Source: an uncultured Bacteroidales bacterium
Lineage (GTDB): Bacteria > Bacteroidota > Bacteroidia > Bacteroidales > UBA932
Assembly (NCBI GenBank): GCA_905235615.1
Contig: CAJOMB010000003.1
Location: forward strand, 1-23,565
Direction of reading: 5' to 3'
DNA length: 23,565 nucleotides
Below the pieces are notes generated by a model. It was given only the letters and a program-made list of their open reading frames with translations, searched no databases and was not told where the DNA came from. Both the position numbers and the translations under genes were made by a program. Positions 15,101-23,565 of this stretch are shown here, in pieces (position 1 is the first letter of the stretch; every line of letters starts with the position of its first letter).

Positions 15101-16080
15101 CAATAGCTTCTTTTGCCCACAAAGCGGGCCATTTCTTTCAAATAGTTCTTTTCCGGCGTTTCCGGCAAAATCTCCAGGCATGCCACCGCGTCAGAAATAT
15201 ACTGCTGCATCTTCTGCTCCGCCTTCTGAACGCCATCGTGCGCCAGCACGAAGGCGCGAACCTCCCCGGCCAGGGCGGGATTGTCCGCTATCTTTACCAC
15301 TTTTTCGCGGACGGCATCGGCCTCCGGCGCGGAAACGCTGTCCAGCGCACACAGCAGCGGCTGGGTGATTTTCTGCTCCAGCAGGTCTATCCCCACCGGC
15401 TTGCCGATAGCCTCCTGAGCATCCGTGTAATCAAAGATGTCGTCCTTGATCTGGAAGGCGATTCCCAGCAGACGGGCATATTCCCCCACCGCCTTGACCT
15501 GACCATCGGTGGCCCGCACGGAAAGGGCTCCGGCCTTGGCCGATGTTTCAAAAAGGGACGCCGTCTTGCAATAAATGATGCGGACATATTCCTCCTGGCA
15601 GGTATCTCCCCGCTGGGCCTTCTGCATCTGCAGAAGCTCACCCTCGGCCAGGGAGCCCAGGGTGCGGGCAAAGATATGGAGCACGCGGTTGGTTTCAATG
15701 GATGCGCCCAGGATGGCGTCCATGCACTTGGTGAGCCAGAAATCTCCGATGAGCACGGCGGCCGGGCCGCCGAGGAGCGTGGCCACGGTGGGAAGTCCCC
15801 GGCGCTCGGTGGCGCCGTCCACCACATCGTCGTGCAGGAGGGTGGAATTGTGCAGCAGCTCGGTGGCCGCCGCATAACGGATGCTGTCCTCGTTGATTTG
15901 CCCCAGCGCACCGGCACACAGCAGTGTAAGCGTAGAGCGGAGCATTTTGCCGGGGTGTTCCCTGAGCTGCCGGTTGGTGGCATCCAACAGCGAGATGTCA
16001 CTGACCAGAGAAGCCTGGATAAAAGCCTCCACCTGTTCCATCTGCGGCCGCAGATATTCTCTGACGCTGCTCGTTTCCAT
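15100..16080 (-). CDS. Polyprenyl (trans-isoprenyl) diphosphate synthase
   Basis: A 326-residue all-helical prenyltransferase that adds isopentenyl diphosphate units to an allylic diphosphate. The first Asp-rich motif is DDVVD (84-88) in LLHDDVVDGATERRG. The second is DDIFD (213-217) in FQIKDDIFDYTD. A GKMLRS stretch (44-49) stands at the usual GKRLRP site. The small residues and length fit a medium to long-chain synthase of the octaprenyl/heptaprenyl type, such as that supplying the menaquinone side chain, but product length cannot be read safely from the sequence. It begins directly after the LOG gene stop and overlaps holB by one base. Confidence 0.93.
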   Translation of the reverse strand: METSSVREYLRPQMEQVEAFIQASLVSDISLLDATNRQLREHPGKMLRSTLTLLCAGALGQINEDSIRYAAATELLHNSTLLHDDVVDGATERRGLPTVATLLGGPAAVLIGDFWLTKCMDAILGASIETNRVLHIFARTLGSLAEGELLQMQKAQRGDTCQEEYVRIIYCKTASLFETSAKAGALSVRATDGQVKAVGEYARLLGIAFQIKDDIFDYTDAQEAIGKPVGIDLLEQKITQPLLCALDSVSAPEADAVREKVVKIADNPALAGEVRAFVLAHDGVQKAEQKMQQYISDAVACLEILPETPEKNYLKEMARFVGKRSY

Positions 16081-16608
16081 TTATTTAAGATAAGAGACCA
16101 GTTCTTCCACGGTGTCGGGAAAGACCAGCAACGCACGGTCCTGGGGCTCCATCATGCCGGTGGCCACATAGTGGTCCAGAAGGGCCTTGAGCGGATTGTA
16201 GAACCCGTCCAGGTTCAAGGCGTAAACCCTCCCCTGATACTGCCCCAACTTGCACAGGACATGGGTCTCGATGAGTTCGTCCAAGGTGCCTATCCCGCCC
16301 GGGAGGGCGATGACGGCCACGGTGTCTTCCCGCATACATTCCTTGCGGGTGCTCATGTTGTCTGTCCAGATGACACGGGACACGTCCGGGTTCTCCAGAC
16401 CGTCCATAAAACGCGGCAAAACGGCCACGTGACGGCCCAGAACACGGATAGACTCGTCCGTAATGGCACCCATGGTACCGCGTCTTCCACCTCCGGACAC
16501 CACCCCATACCCCAAAACGTGCAGCGCGCGAACCAGTTCACGCGCTGCCGCATTGTACTTGGGGTCTATCTTGTTACTGGAGGAACAATAGACAGCGACC
16601 TGTTTCAT
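16081..16608 (-). CDS. LOG-family protein (TIGR00730; nucleoside 5'-monophosphate phosphoribohydrolase-like)
   Basis: A 175-residue Rossmann-fold protein. Characteristic motifs are VAVYCSSS (4-11), SGGGRRGTMGA (38-48), MSTRKECM (85-92) and PGGIGTLDE (103-111), the last matching the PGGxGTxxE active-site motif. LOG enzymes release free bases from nucleoside monophosphates, and the cytokinin-activating activity is known from plants and a few bacteria. A housekeeping nucleotide role is likely here. The start at 16608 gives the standard N-terminus; the longer open frame reads into the preceding gene. It starts 2 nt after the beta-barrel gene and abuts the prenyl synthase. Confidence 0.92.
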   Translation of the reverse strand: MKQVAVYCSSSNKIDPKYNAAARELVRALHVLGYGVVSGGGRRGTMGAITDESIRVLGRHVAVLPRFMDGLENPDVSRVIWTDNMSTRKECMREDTVAVIALPGGIGTLDELIETHVLCKLGQYQGRVYALNLDGFYNPLKALLDHYVATGMMEPQDRALLVFPDTVEELVSYLK

Positions 16609-16610
16609 CT

Positions 16611-17267
16611 TTAGAAGAAGATGCCGACAGAAACCTTGATACCGCTGTAGTTCTTGGTATCCTTGTAGGCCCCGATGACAGCTCCGCCTACGTCGGTGAG
16701 TTTGCCTCCGTTGTAGAGATAACCCAGGTTCTTGAACCACACCACGGAGAGCTGGATGTGTTTGACCACTTCCACGCCGCCGCCCAGTTCAATACCATAC
16801 TCAAGTTTGTTCTTGGCTTCTTGAAACAGCGTATTAAAGGAATCGATGCTCACCCCTGTTTCAGAGAATTTCTCGCTGCCGGTCACCTGATAGCCGAAGA
16901 AAGGCTGGGCAAGCAGGAAAGGACGGGCAATCAGGAGGTCTATACCCCACTGAATCCCGACACCCAACTGAATATAACCGGCCTTGGTGTTCAGGGAGGA
17001 GAGTCCGGCATTGATGTCCTTCACCTGATCCAGATTGGCACCCTTCATCTCATAGGTGAGGGCCGGCTGGAGGGCAAAGCCCAAGGGAAGTTTCGCCTTA
17101 TAGGCAATGCCTGCATGAAAAAGGCTGACGCCTTTGAAATTGGCTTTGATATCCTTGGTGTTGATGGAGGTGTTGGAGGAAGTGAAACCTCCGATGATGC
17201 CAAACTGGGCATGGGCCACAGAGGCAGTAGCCAGTACGGCCACTAAAAAAGTCAGAATCTTTTTCAT
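16611..17267 (-). CDS. Outer-membrane beta-barrel protein (PorT/OMP_b-brl-like)
   Basis: A 218-residue protein with a signal peptide (MKKILTFLVAVLATASVAHA, cleavage after residue 20). The mature chain has alternating polar and hydrophobic strands and Gly/aromatic-rich turns, and ends in Phe-Phe (SVGIFF), as is usual for outer-membrane barrels. This fits an 8-strand barrel of the PorT-like type common in Bacteroidetes. Transport or structural function is not known. It begins 3 nt after the thioredoxin gene stop and is followed 2 nt later by the LOG gene. Confidence 0.85.
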   Translation of the reverse strand: MKKILTFLVAVLATASVAHAQFGIIGGFTSSNTSINTKDIKANFKGVSLFHAGIAYKAKLPLGFALQPALTYEMKGANLDQVKDINAGLSSLNTKAGYIQLGVGIQWGIDLLIARPFLLAQPFFGYQVTGSEKFSETGVSIDSFNTLFQEAKNKLEYGIELGGGVEVVKHIQLSVVWFKNLGYLYNGGKLTDVGGAVIGAYKDTKNYSGIKVSVGIFF

Positions 17268-17270
17268 TTC

Positions 17271-17585
17271 TTATAGGTTAGCTTTGATTTTCTCTGCGAG
17301 AGCGGGTTTGGGCATGGCGCCCACGGTCTTGTCCACCACCTGTCCGTTCTTGAAGAACAGGAGGGTGGGAATGCTCATGATGCGGTACTGGGCGGCCACC
17401 TCGTCGGCGTCGTCCACGTTCACTTTCACTACGGAAATCTTATCGGCCATTTCTTCCTCCAGCTCATCCAGGATGGGAGAAAGCATGCGGCAGGGGCCGC
17501 ACCAGGTGGCCCAGAAATCTACAATCACAAGCTTACTGTCCTGCAACAGCTCGGTAAAATTGGTATTGGTTGCTACTTTTGCCAT
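17271..17585 (-). CDS. trxA: Thioredoxin
   Basis: A 104-residue, one-domain thioredoxin that reduces protein disulfides in the cytoplasm; no signal peptide is seen. The active site is WCGPC, with C29 and C32, in FWATWCGPCRMLSPIL. The cis-Pro is in the segment SIPTLLFFKNG. The length is normal. The gene leads the second minus-strand run. Its promoter box is at 17611-17604, about 20 nt upstream. No thioredoxin reductase is nearby. Confidence 0.96.
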   Translation of the reverse strand: MAKVATNTNFTELLQDSKLVIVDFWATWCGPCRMLSPILDELEEEMADKISVVKVNVDDADEVAAQYRIMSIPTLLFFKNGQVVDKTVGAMPKPALAEKIKANL

Positions 17586-17603
17586 AAACTTTGTTTTAGT
17601 TTA

Positions 17604-17611
17604 CAAATATA
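17604..17611 (-). promoter_or_regulatory. -7 promoter box TATATTTG for trx
   Basis: On the minus strand, 17611-17604 reads TATATTTG, a TAnnTTTG match, with an A/T-rich upstream region. The ATG of trx is 18 nt past the box. It probably drives trx through trmB. Confidence 0.6.
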
Positions 17612-17624
17612 AACAATTTTTATA

Positions 17625-17651
17625 AAAAAGATGCCCGGTCAAGCCGGGCAT
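17625..17651 (-). terminator. Intrinsic terminator after the efflux operon
   Basis: A perfect 8-bp stem (17631-17638 with 17644-17651, ATGCCCGG/CCGGGCAT) has a 5-nt loop. On the minus strand it is followed by six T-rich bases (17630-17625). It lies just past the PII-like gene stop. The sequence TGCCCGG-tcaag-CCGGGCA also has the form of a dispersed intergenic repeat. Confidence 0.8.
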
Positions 17652-17653
17652 GA

Positions 17654-17947
17654 CTATAGCGCGTCTTCGACGGGCAGGACGTAGGCCCTCAGGCCCAGTT
17701 TCCGGTTGTCCGCGTCGGTCTGCCGCAGGGCATCCATGATGCCGGGCACCAGCGCGTCATCCACCATGGTGAAAAGGGCGTGGTTCATCGTGGGCCAGGC
17801 GTGGGAACCCAGGTGGGGTTCCCCGTCCACGCTTCCACGGCCGCCAATCTCGGACCAGACGGTGTAACCGCGCTGGCCCTGTTTTTCCAACAGCTCCACA
17901 ATCTCTTGATTGTAAGCCTGGTTATATGCAATAAAGATGGCTTTCAT
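17654..17947 (-). CDS. PII-like (GlnB-fold) protein linked to the RND pump
   Basis: A 97-residue single-domain protein beginning MKAIFIAYNQAYNQEIVELL and ending LGLRAYVLPVEDAL. The alternation of strand, helix and strand, and the C-terminal AYVLPVE strand, fit a ferredoxin-like PII fold. The middle (SEIGGRGSVDGEPHLGSH, residues 32-49) takes the place of the T-loop, which has no uridylylated Tyr motif. PII-like proteins linked to RND metal-efflux loci have been described as a separate group. The family assignment here is from general pattern and context and needs a profile search. It starts 27 nt after the pump gene and is followed by the terminator. Confidence 0.65.
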   Translation of the reverse strand: MKAIFIAYNQAYNQEIVELLEKQGQRGYTVWSEIGGRGSVDGEPHLGSHAWPTMNHALFTMVDDALVPGIMDALRQTDADNRKLGLRAYVLPVEDAL

Positions 17948-17974
17948 AATAACAATAAATCTATGTTATGCCTA

Positions 17975-20900
17975 TTATTTCTTTTTTGCTTGTCGGCGGG
18001 CTCTGTGTTCGGAGATGCCGCAGTACAGCACCGGGATAATCACGAGGGTAATCAGGGTGGAAACGCTCAGGCCCCAGGCCACCGTCACACCCAGGCCGCG
18101 CCACATTTCGGAGCCTTCGCCACGGCCCAGGGCCATCGGCAGCATACCCAGCACGGTGGTGAGGGTGGTCATCAGAATCGGGCGCAGACGGCTCTTGGCG
18201 GCCGCCACGGAGGACTCGCGGACACTCATGCCGCGTTCCTGGCACAGGATGGTGTAGTCAATGAGCACGATACCGTTCTTCACCACGATACCCAGCAGGA
18301 TGATGACGCCAATCAGGGACATCACGCCCACGGCCATGTTGGCGCAGAGATTGCCTATCGCCACACCCACCAGGGCAAAGGGGATGGAGAACATGATGAC
18401 CAGCGGTCCCAGGAAAGATTCGAACTGGGCGGCCATCACCATATACACCAGAATCACAATCAGCAGGGCCAGGAGAATCATCTGGCCGAACATGTCCTGC
18501 TGGTTCTCGAAGTCACCGCCGATGGCCCAGTTCAGGCCGTTAGGAAGCGGATTCTCGTTCATCAGCTGCTGCGTAAAGGCAACGCCGTCACTCAGGGCCT
18601 TGCCCTGTGCCATGATGCCCGTCACCTGAATGTAGCGATCCCGGTTCTTGCGCTGGATGGTAGGCGGTACCTTGGAATCCACGATGGAACCCAGGTCTTT
18701 CACCCGGATGCCGGTGCCGGCCGCATTGTAAACGACAATGTTCTCGATGTCCTCTATGGACTGACGGTATTCCGGGGCATAGCGCACGCGGATGTTGTAT
18801 TCCTCGCCGTCCTCGCGGAAGAAGGAGTTCACCGAGCCGGACATGGCGGCGGACACGGCGGCGGCGGCCTGAACGGAGGACAAGCCGTTGAGGGCCAGTT
18901 TCTCGCGGTCGAAGTCCACCTCATATTCCGGGGTGTACTGGTCACGGGACAGGAGCGCCTGGGCGAACATGCCGGAGGCGAGCATTTTGTCCCGTACCTC
19001 GCGGGCGGCCCGTTCCGTTTCCTCAAAGTCGTAACCGTAAATTTCCAGCTGCACAGAAGCTCGGCCACCCATGCCCTGGCGTTCGGAAACATTGAACTTG
19101 TTGATTTCGGGGAAGCTGCGCAGGTCGGCGCGGACGATATCGGCAATCTCGGAAACGCTGCGCTCGCGCTTTTCCATGGAGCCGACGCTGATGTTCATGG
19201 AGATGAGATAGGTGCCGTTCTGCTGCATGGAGGCGAAGGCATTGTCGGAATCGGCCACGCCGAAGCGGTAGCTGAGCACTTCGATTTCGGGAATGTCCTC
19301 CACCAGCTTGTCGTAGATGTTTTCGGCCACCTCACGGGTGACATCCTGCGCCGTGCCGATGGGCAGCTCGATGGTGGCGCTCAACAGGCCGGAGTCGGAG
19401 TTGGGGAAGTATTCCGTCTTCATCCGGGGGAAGTAGAGACCCAGCACCACAACAAAAATCGCCAATGCACCCACGCAGATGATTTTCTTGTGGTTCATGC
19501 ACCAGGCAATCATCTTGGAATAGGCGGCGGAGACGGCATCCAAGGCCTTGTTCACCGGGCCGTAAACGGCCAGGAAAATCTTGTTGGTATTGGGCTTGTT
19601 GTTCAGCAGGACGGCGCAGAGCATGGGCACCAGCGTCAGGGCGGCGGTGGTGGACACAATCATGATGATGGACACAATCCAGCCCAGCTGGCGGAACATG
19701 ATGCCGGCCATGCCGGAAATCATGGTGAGGGGCAGGAACACGCACAGCATGGTGAGGGTGGAGGCGACCACGGAGATACCCACCTCGGCAGTACCGTGCA
19801 CAGCGGCCTCCTTGGGCTTCTCACCCCGCTCCAGGTGCGTGGTCACGTTCTCCAGCACCACGATGGCGTCGTCCACCACCATGCCTATCGCAATGGACAG
19901 GGCACTCATGGAAATGATATTCAGCGTGTTGCCCGTAAAGAACAAGTACATCAGGGAGGCCAGCAGGGCGATAGGGATGCTCAACACCACAATGAAGGTG
20001 GCCTTGAAACGGCCCAGGAAGAGGAACACCACCAGAATCACCACCAAAAAGGTAATCAGGATGGTCTCTTTCAGGGAGTTGATGGTGTTGAGGATATTGT
20101 CGGAGCTGTCCATCACCGTGATAACCTGAATGTCGGAAGGAAGGGTGGGCATAATGGTCTCCATCTGCTTTTTCACCTTCTCAATCACGTCCACGGTGTT
20201 GCAACCGGACTGTTTCTGGACGATAATCTGTGCCCCACGGGTGCCGTTGGTATAGGACTCCTGGGACTTTTCCTCCACGTCGTCCACCACGGTGGCCACA
20301 TCACGCAGGTAGATGGCCGAGCCGTTGTAGCTGCCCAGCACGATGTCCAGCATCTCGGACGGATCCTTGAATTCCTTCTTGATACGGAGGGTGTAGGTAT
20401 CGGAACCGATGTCGATGTTGCCGGAGGGGATGTTGCGGTTCTCGGCGGCGATAATCTGCGAAATCACCGGAATGGACAAATGATAGGCTTCCAGCTTGGC
20501 GGGATCGCAATAGACCTGGATTTCCCGTTTGGGGGCGCCGGCCACGGAGACGGTACCCACGCCGGAGACACGTGCCAGCGGCGTCGCCACCCGTTCATCC
20601 AGAATCTTGTCCAAAGCCGAAACGCTCTGGTCCGCCGTGGCCGCCATGATCAGGATGGGCATGTCGTCGATGCTGAATTTGAAGATGAACGGCAGCGACG
20701 CACCGTCCGGCAGCATCTGGGAAACCATGTCCAACTTGTCGCGGACATCATTGGTGGCGTCTTCGATATCTACACCGTATTCAAATTCCAGGGTGAGGAT
20801 GGAGATGTTCTCCCGGGAGTTGGAGGTGAGGTTTTTCAGGTCGGACACCCCGTTCAGGGAGTTCTCCAGCACTTTGGTGAGGTTGTTCTCCACATCTTCG

Positions 20901-21067
20901 GCCGATGCGCCGGGATAGGAGCTCATCACCATGATCACATTCGAGTCGATGTCGGGGAAGTTGTTCACCGGCAGTGACATCAGGGAAAAGATACCCAGGA
21001 TGGCCAGGGCCAGGAACACCAGCGACGTGGTGACCGGATGTTCTACGGATGTTCTGTAAATGCTCAT
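17975..21067 (-). CDS. RND efflux pump, inner-membrane subunit (HAE1-type)
   Basis: A 1030-residue proton-driven pump with the usual two-fold layout: membrane segment, porter domain, and a helix bundle, all repeated. The N-terminus VEHPVTTSLVFLALAILG is typical. The proton-relay residues are D399 and D400 in GMVVDDAIVVLEN (helix 4) and a Lys in GIVVKNGIVLIDY (helix 10). The Asp pair and Lys, without metal-pump features such as a Met-rich path, favour the hydrophobe/amphiphile HAE1 class over CusA. It overlaps the adaptor gene by 4 nt (ATGA). Substrate is unknown. Confidence 0.95.
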   Translation of the reverse strand: MSIYRTSVEHPVTTSLVFLALAILGIFSLMSLPVNNFPDIDSNVIMVMSSYPGASAEDVENNLTKVLENSLNGVSDLKNLTSNSRENISILTLEFEYGVDIEDATNDVRDKLDMVSQMLPDGASLPFIFKFSIDDMPILIMAATADQSVSALDKILDERVATPLARVSGVGTVSVAGAPKREIQVYCDPAKLEAYHLSIPVISQIIAAENRNIPSGNIDIGSDTYTLRIKKEFKDPSEMLDIVLGSYNGSAIYLRDVATVVDDVEEKSQESYTNGTRGAQIIVQKQSGCNTVDVIEKVKKQMETIMPTLPSDIQVITVMDSSDNILNTINSLKETILITFLVVILVVFLFLGRFKATFIVVLSIPIALLASLMYLFFTGNTLNIISMSALSIAIGMVVDDAIVVLENVTTHLERGEKPKEAAVHGTAEVGISVVASTLTMLCVFLPLTMISGMAGIMFRQLGWIVSIIMIVSTTAALTLVPMLCAVLLNNKPNTNKIFLAVYGPVNKALDAVSAAYSKMIAWCMNHKKIICVGALAIFVVVLGLYFPRMKTEYFPNSDSGLLSATIELPIGTAQDVTREVAENIYDKLVEDIPEIEVLSYRFGVADSDNAFASMQQNGTYLISMNISVGSMEKRERSVSEIADIVRADLRSFPEINKFNVSERQGMGGRASVQLEIYGYDFEETERAAREVRDKMLASGMFAQALLSRDQYTPEYEVDFDREKLALNGLSSVQAAAAVSAAMSGSVNSFFREDGEEYNIRVRYAPEYRQSIEDIENIVVYNAAGTGIRVKDLGSIVDSKVPPTIQRKNRDRYIQVTGIMAQGKALSDGVAFTQQLMNENPLPNGLNWAIGGDFENQQDMFGQMILLALLIVILVYMVMAAQFESFLGPLVIMFSIPFALVGVAIGNLCANMAVGVMSLIGVIILLGIVVKNGIVLIDYTILCQERGMSVRESSVAAAKSRLRPILMTTLTTVLGMLPMALGRGEGSEMWRGLGVTVAWGLSVSTLITLVIIPVLYCGISEHRARRQAKKK

Positions 21068-22083
21068 TTCACGTTCACCTTGACGCCGTCACGCAGGGCG
21101 GCCTGACCTTTCACAACCACTTTCTGTCCGGCCTCGAGACCGTCGATGATTTCATATTCGGCGCCGATATGGCGGCCTGCCTGCACAGGGATGAAACGCA
21201 CGGTATCATCGTCCTGCAGGACATAGAGGAAACGGGTGCCGGTGCCTTCCTGCTTCACCAGGGCCTTGTCGGGGACAATCACGCTGTTCCGGGTGCCGAA
21301 GTTCACGGTCACGCGGGCATACATGCCGGGGCGGAGCAGCCTGTCGGCATTGGGTACGGTGACCTCGGCCCGGAAGGTATGGGTGGCGGGGTCGATGGTA
21401 GGATAGAGGCGCTCCACCTGGCCGTTGAAGGTCTTGCCGGGAAGGGCGTCCACGGTGAGGGTGACTTTGTCGCCCTTTTGAATCTTGCTGTATTCGCTTT
21501 CGGAAATGCCCACAAGCAGTTTCACGGGCACCACCTGCTGCACCACGAACAGCGGGGCGGTCATGCCGAACATGTCACCGGCGTCGAAGTTGCGGGCGGT
21601 TACAAAACCCGTGATGGGGCTGCGCAGGATGGTGTTCTCCTTCACGTTCTCATAGTTGGCCTTGCGGAGCTTGTACCCCATTTCGGCCTGTTCAAAGTCG
21701 CTCTGCGACACGCCGCCTTCCTCATAGAGGCTCTTGAGCCGGGCATATTCCATGTCGTCGTTCTGGACCTGGATTTCCAGCTGGTCCAGCTGAAGGCGGT
21801 CCATCTCGGCCAGAATCTGACCTTTATTCACATAGTCGCCCACTTCCACGTTGATCTTGCGGATGCGGCCGCCGGTCTGCGGCATGATATTGTTCACGGC
21901 ATAAGCCTGGACGGTGGAGGCATAGACGCTTTCCTGGGGGACCGGACGGCTCACGGCGGTCGCCACCTCTACATTGGGCGTCACCTGGACGGGAGCGGCA
22001 GGAGCGGTCTCTTTCGGGGCATGATTGCCGCAGGAAACGGCTGCAAGCAGCAGGGCGGCAAAATAGACAAATCGGGTTTTCAT
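21064..22083 (-). CDS. RND efflux periplasmic adaptor lipoprotein (membrane fusion protein)
   Basis: A 339-residue protein. The start at 22083 gives a leader ending in the lipobox AAVSC, with lipidation at Cys18; an open frame further upstream is not needed. Ordered domains are the lipoyl/hairpin region (GGRIRKINVEVGDYVNKGQI, about 92-111), a coiled-coil helical hairpin (about 115-150), a second lipoyl half (LRSPITGFVTARNFDAGDM), a beta-barrel, and a membrane-proximal domain ending in VVVKGQAALRDGVKVNVK. It bridges pump and outer-membrane channel. It lies 10 nt after the tolC-like gene. Confidence 0.93.
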   Translation of the reverse strand: MKTRFVYFAALLLAAVSCGNHAPKETAPAAPVQVTPNVEVATAVSRPVPQESVYASTVQAYAVNNIMPQTGGRIRKINVEVGDYVNKGQILAEMDRLQLDQLEIQVQNDDMEYARLKSLYEEGGVSQSDFEQAEMGYKLRKANYENVKENTILRSPITGFVTARNFDAGDMFGMTAPLFVVQQVVPVKLLVGISESEYSKIQKGDKVTLTVDALPGKTFNGQVERLYPTIDPATHTFRAEVTVPNADRLLRPGMYARVTVNFGTRNSVIVPDKALVKQEGTGTRFLYVLQDDDTVRFIPVQAGRHIGAEYEIIDGLEAGQKVVVKGQAALRDGVKVNVK

Positions 22084-22093
22084 ATCGTCTTTT

Positions 22094-23565
22094 CTAATTT
22101 TCTTGGGTATAATCGTAGCCCAGCGTCTGTTCCAGGGTGGCCTTGGCGATGACAAAACTGTAAACGGCCTGCGCCTGCTGCAGGCGGGACTGGGTGAGGG
22201 TAAGTTCGGTGTTGTTCAAGTCCGTGAGGGTGCTCTTGCCCACCTCATAGCTCCGGGAAGCAATACTGTAGGCCTTCTCGGCGCTCTTCACGGCATGGGA
22301 AGCGGCTTCGTAGCTTTTCATGGCCGTATCCATGGTGGAAAGACTCTGACGGATGCCGATGCGGAGCTGGCGCTCCGTGTTCTCGCGCTGGAGGGCCAGC
22401 TCACTGGCCTGCACCTGCGTCTGCCTGAAGGTATGGTAGCGCTGTCCACCGGAGAAGATAGGAATGTTCAGGGTGAAAACGAGGGCGCTGGAGGGCATCC
22501 ACTTCCATTCACTCATCCTGAACTTGTCGCTCTGGGTGTAGTAGTTGTAGTTCACCGACATGGAAAGGGTGGGAATGTATGCGTCCTTCTGCATACGGAT
22601 TTGCTTGGCCAGCATCTCGGCCTGGTCGGCCAGCTGGATAAGGGTGCTGTTGCGCTCCAGGGTGGCTTCCGCACCTTCGTTGATGTCGTAGAACATGTGT
22701 TCGGCATAGTCTTCCAGGCGGCCGGCCACATCCACGTTCCTGTCCAGGTCCACGCCCATCACGGCCTTCAGCTGCCATAATGACAGGTAGATGGCGTTTT
22801 CGGCATTATAGACGTTGGGGATGGCGGCGGCTAAGGAACTCTGGGCGCGGGCCATGTCCATCTCGGAGGCCTTCTGCACGTTGTAGCGGCTTTCCGTGAA
22901 CTTGTAGTTCTGCACCGCGTTCTCGTACACAGCATTGTAAACATCATAGGTGGCCTTGGCCATGAGGACGGCAAAATAGGCCTGCTTCACGGAAGCCACC
23001 GTTCCCAGACGGGATTCCCGCGCCTTTTCCACGGCCAGTTCCACCTGATCGCCGCTCAGCTTGAGGCTTTCCCAAAGCTGGAAGTTGATGATGGGCATAC
23101 TGGCGGTCACACCCAGGGTAACCTGGTTGCGGCGGCCCATCTCGATGGCATCGTCTCCGTCGTCATCGGGCGTATCCACCGGCGCGGGCACATAGGGCAC
23201 GTAGGGAGTGCCTGTGGCCTCGTACAAATTGAGGATATGATAATAAATAGGTTCGAAGACGGAGGCCATCATATCGGCCATGCCGCCACTGGAGGAGCCT
23301 TCTCCACTATCGGAGCCGAAATACACCTTCTGCTTCTTGATGGCATAATTATACATGCCGGAAGCATTGATTTGCGGGAAAAGAGCGCCATAAGCACCCT
23401 TCTTGGCGTATTCGTTACGCTTGATTTCCATATCGGCCACTTTGACAGACGTGTTTTCCGAAAGGGCGATACGGATGGCGTCATCCAAGGTAAGCTTCAG
23501 GGTGTCTTCCCCGGCAGGACGCTCACTGCCTTGAAATTGTGCCTGCGCCGCCAAAGGAAGCAAGA
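22094..23565 (-). CDS. TolC-family outer-membrane efflux protein (5' end cut by the window)
   Basis: The visible 490 codons cover the tail of a signal peptide (LLPLAAQAQ) and the mature channel; the start codon lies beyond 23565, so the TTG at 23563 is an internal Leu. Two repeats of strand-helix-helix are expected, and the helical stretches LKLTLDDAIRIALSENTSVK and SEKAYSIASRSYEVGKSTLT are typical of the family. Between helices there is an acidic, Pro-rich loop (APVDTPDDDGDDAIEMG, coded near 23140-23190) that is probably a species-specific extracellular loop. It is the first gene seen of the efflux operon; its promoter is outside the window. Confidence 0.9.
   Translation of the reverse strand, partial: LLPLAAQAQFQGSERPAGEDTLKLTLDDAIRIALSENTSVKVADMEIKRNEYAKKGAYGALFPQINASGMYNYAIKKQKVYFGSDSGEGSSSGGMADMMASVFEPIYYHILNLYEATGTPYVPYVPAPVDTPDDDGDDAIEMGRRNQVTLGVTASMPIINFQLWESLKLSGDQVELAVEKARESRLGTVASVKQAYFAVLMAKATYDVYNAVYENAVQNYKFTESRYNVQKASEMDMARAQSSLAAAIPNVYNAENAIYLSLWQLKAVMGVDLDRNVDVAGRLEDYAEHMFYDINEGAEATLERNSTLIQLADQAEMLAKQIRMQKDAYIPTLSMSVNYNYYTQSDKFRMSEWKWMPSSALVFTLNIPIFSGGQRYHTFRQTQVQASELALQRENTERQLRIGIRQSLSTMDTAMKSYEAASHAVKSAEKAYSIASRSYEVGKSTLTDLNNTELTLTQSRLQQAQAVYSFVIAKATLEQTLGYDYTQEN

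Noticed and set aside
17780..20977. A 1065-codon open frame on the plus strand, antisense to the RND pump gene
   Set aside because: It is His/Gly-rich with no recognisable domain and mirrors the pump gene exactly. Long antisense frames arise by codon bias in G+C-rich coding DNA. The pump on the other strand has full family motifs.
23563..23565. TTG at 23563 as start of the TolC-like gene
   Set aside because: It is in the middle of a signal peptide whose beginning lies outside the window.
1..23565. CRISPR arrays, IS elements, phage or defence genes
   Set aside because: No regularly spaced repeats, transposase, integrase or nuclease families were seen on either strand.

Overview
The window looks like a chromosomal segment of a G+C-rich member of the Bacteroidetes, most likely order Bacteroidales. 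Four things support this: promoter boxes of the TAnnTTTG type ahead of several genes, an Rnf operon in the order B-C-D-G-E-A preceded by an RseC-like gene, a gldH lipoprotein gene, and a RicT/PSP1 gene next to holB. The genus cannot be told from the sequence alone. No phage, plasmid, insertion-sequence transposase, CRISPR array or recognisable defence system is present. It is mostly housekeeping and membrane-energetics DNA.

Layout from left to right. (1) 1-487: a PCC/DUF296-domain protein on the minus strand, with a minus-strand promoter box at the very edge for a gene outside the window. (2) 533-1671: plus-strand genes, namely an exported protein of unknown function and a tRNA-Arg(TCT) with a strong terminator. 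(3) 11420 down to 1742: a minus-strand run of twelve tightly packed genes. In transcription order these are merR-like, nif3-like, a coiled-coil zinc-ribbon protein, dnaB, a DUF3108 protein, rseC, and rnfB, C, D, G, E and A. (4) 17611 down to 11421: a second minus-strand run, trx, an outer-membrane beta-barrel gene, a LOG-family gene, a polyprenyl synthase gene, holB, ricT, gldH and trmB. It ends in a hairpin with a T-run that is also a dispersed repeat. (5) 23565 down to 17630: a tripartite RND efflux operon (tolC-like, lipoprotein adaptor, HAE1-type pump) that ends with a small PII-like gene and a terminator. The outer-membrane gene at the right edge is cut by the window end.

How the genes work together. 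The Rnf genes encode a complete membrane ferredoxin:NAD+ oxidoreductase, which couples electron flow to ion pumping. RseC-like proteins usually accompany it. The efflux operon makes a trans-envelope export machine, and the PII-like protein is a candidate sensor or regulator for it. The second run mixes replication (holB), isoprenoid synthesis, tRNA modification (trmB), thiol redox (trx) and envelope (gldH) functions, so its genes are grouped by position and not by one pathway.

The most unusual signal is a roughly 135-bp imperfect palindrome lying in frame inside trmB (about 11697-11831). It adds about 45 residues of low-complexity protein without a stop. Within 3 kb of it lie further repeats: a hairpin terminator repeat (11432-11500), a related tandem repeat spanning the ricT stop and gldH start (12859-12911), and a G+C-rich palindrome between holB and ricT (14074-14108). 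This stretch looks like a local collecting point for small palindromic elements.
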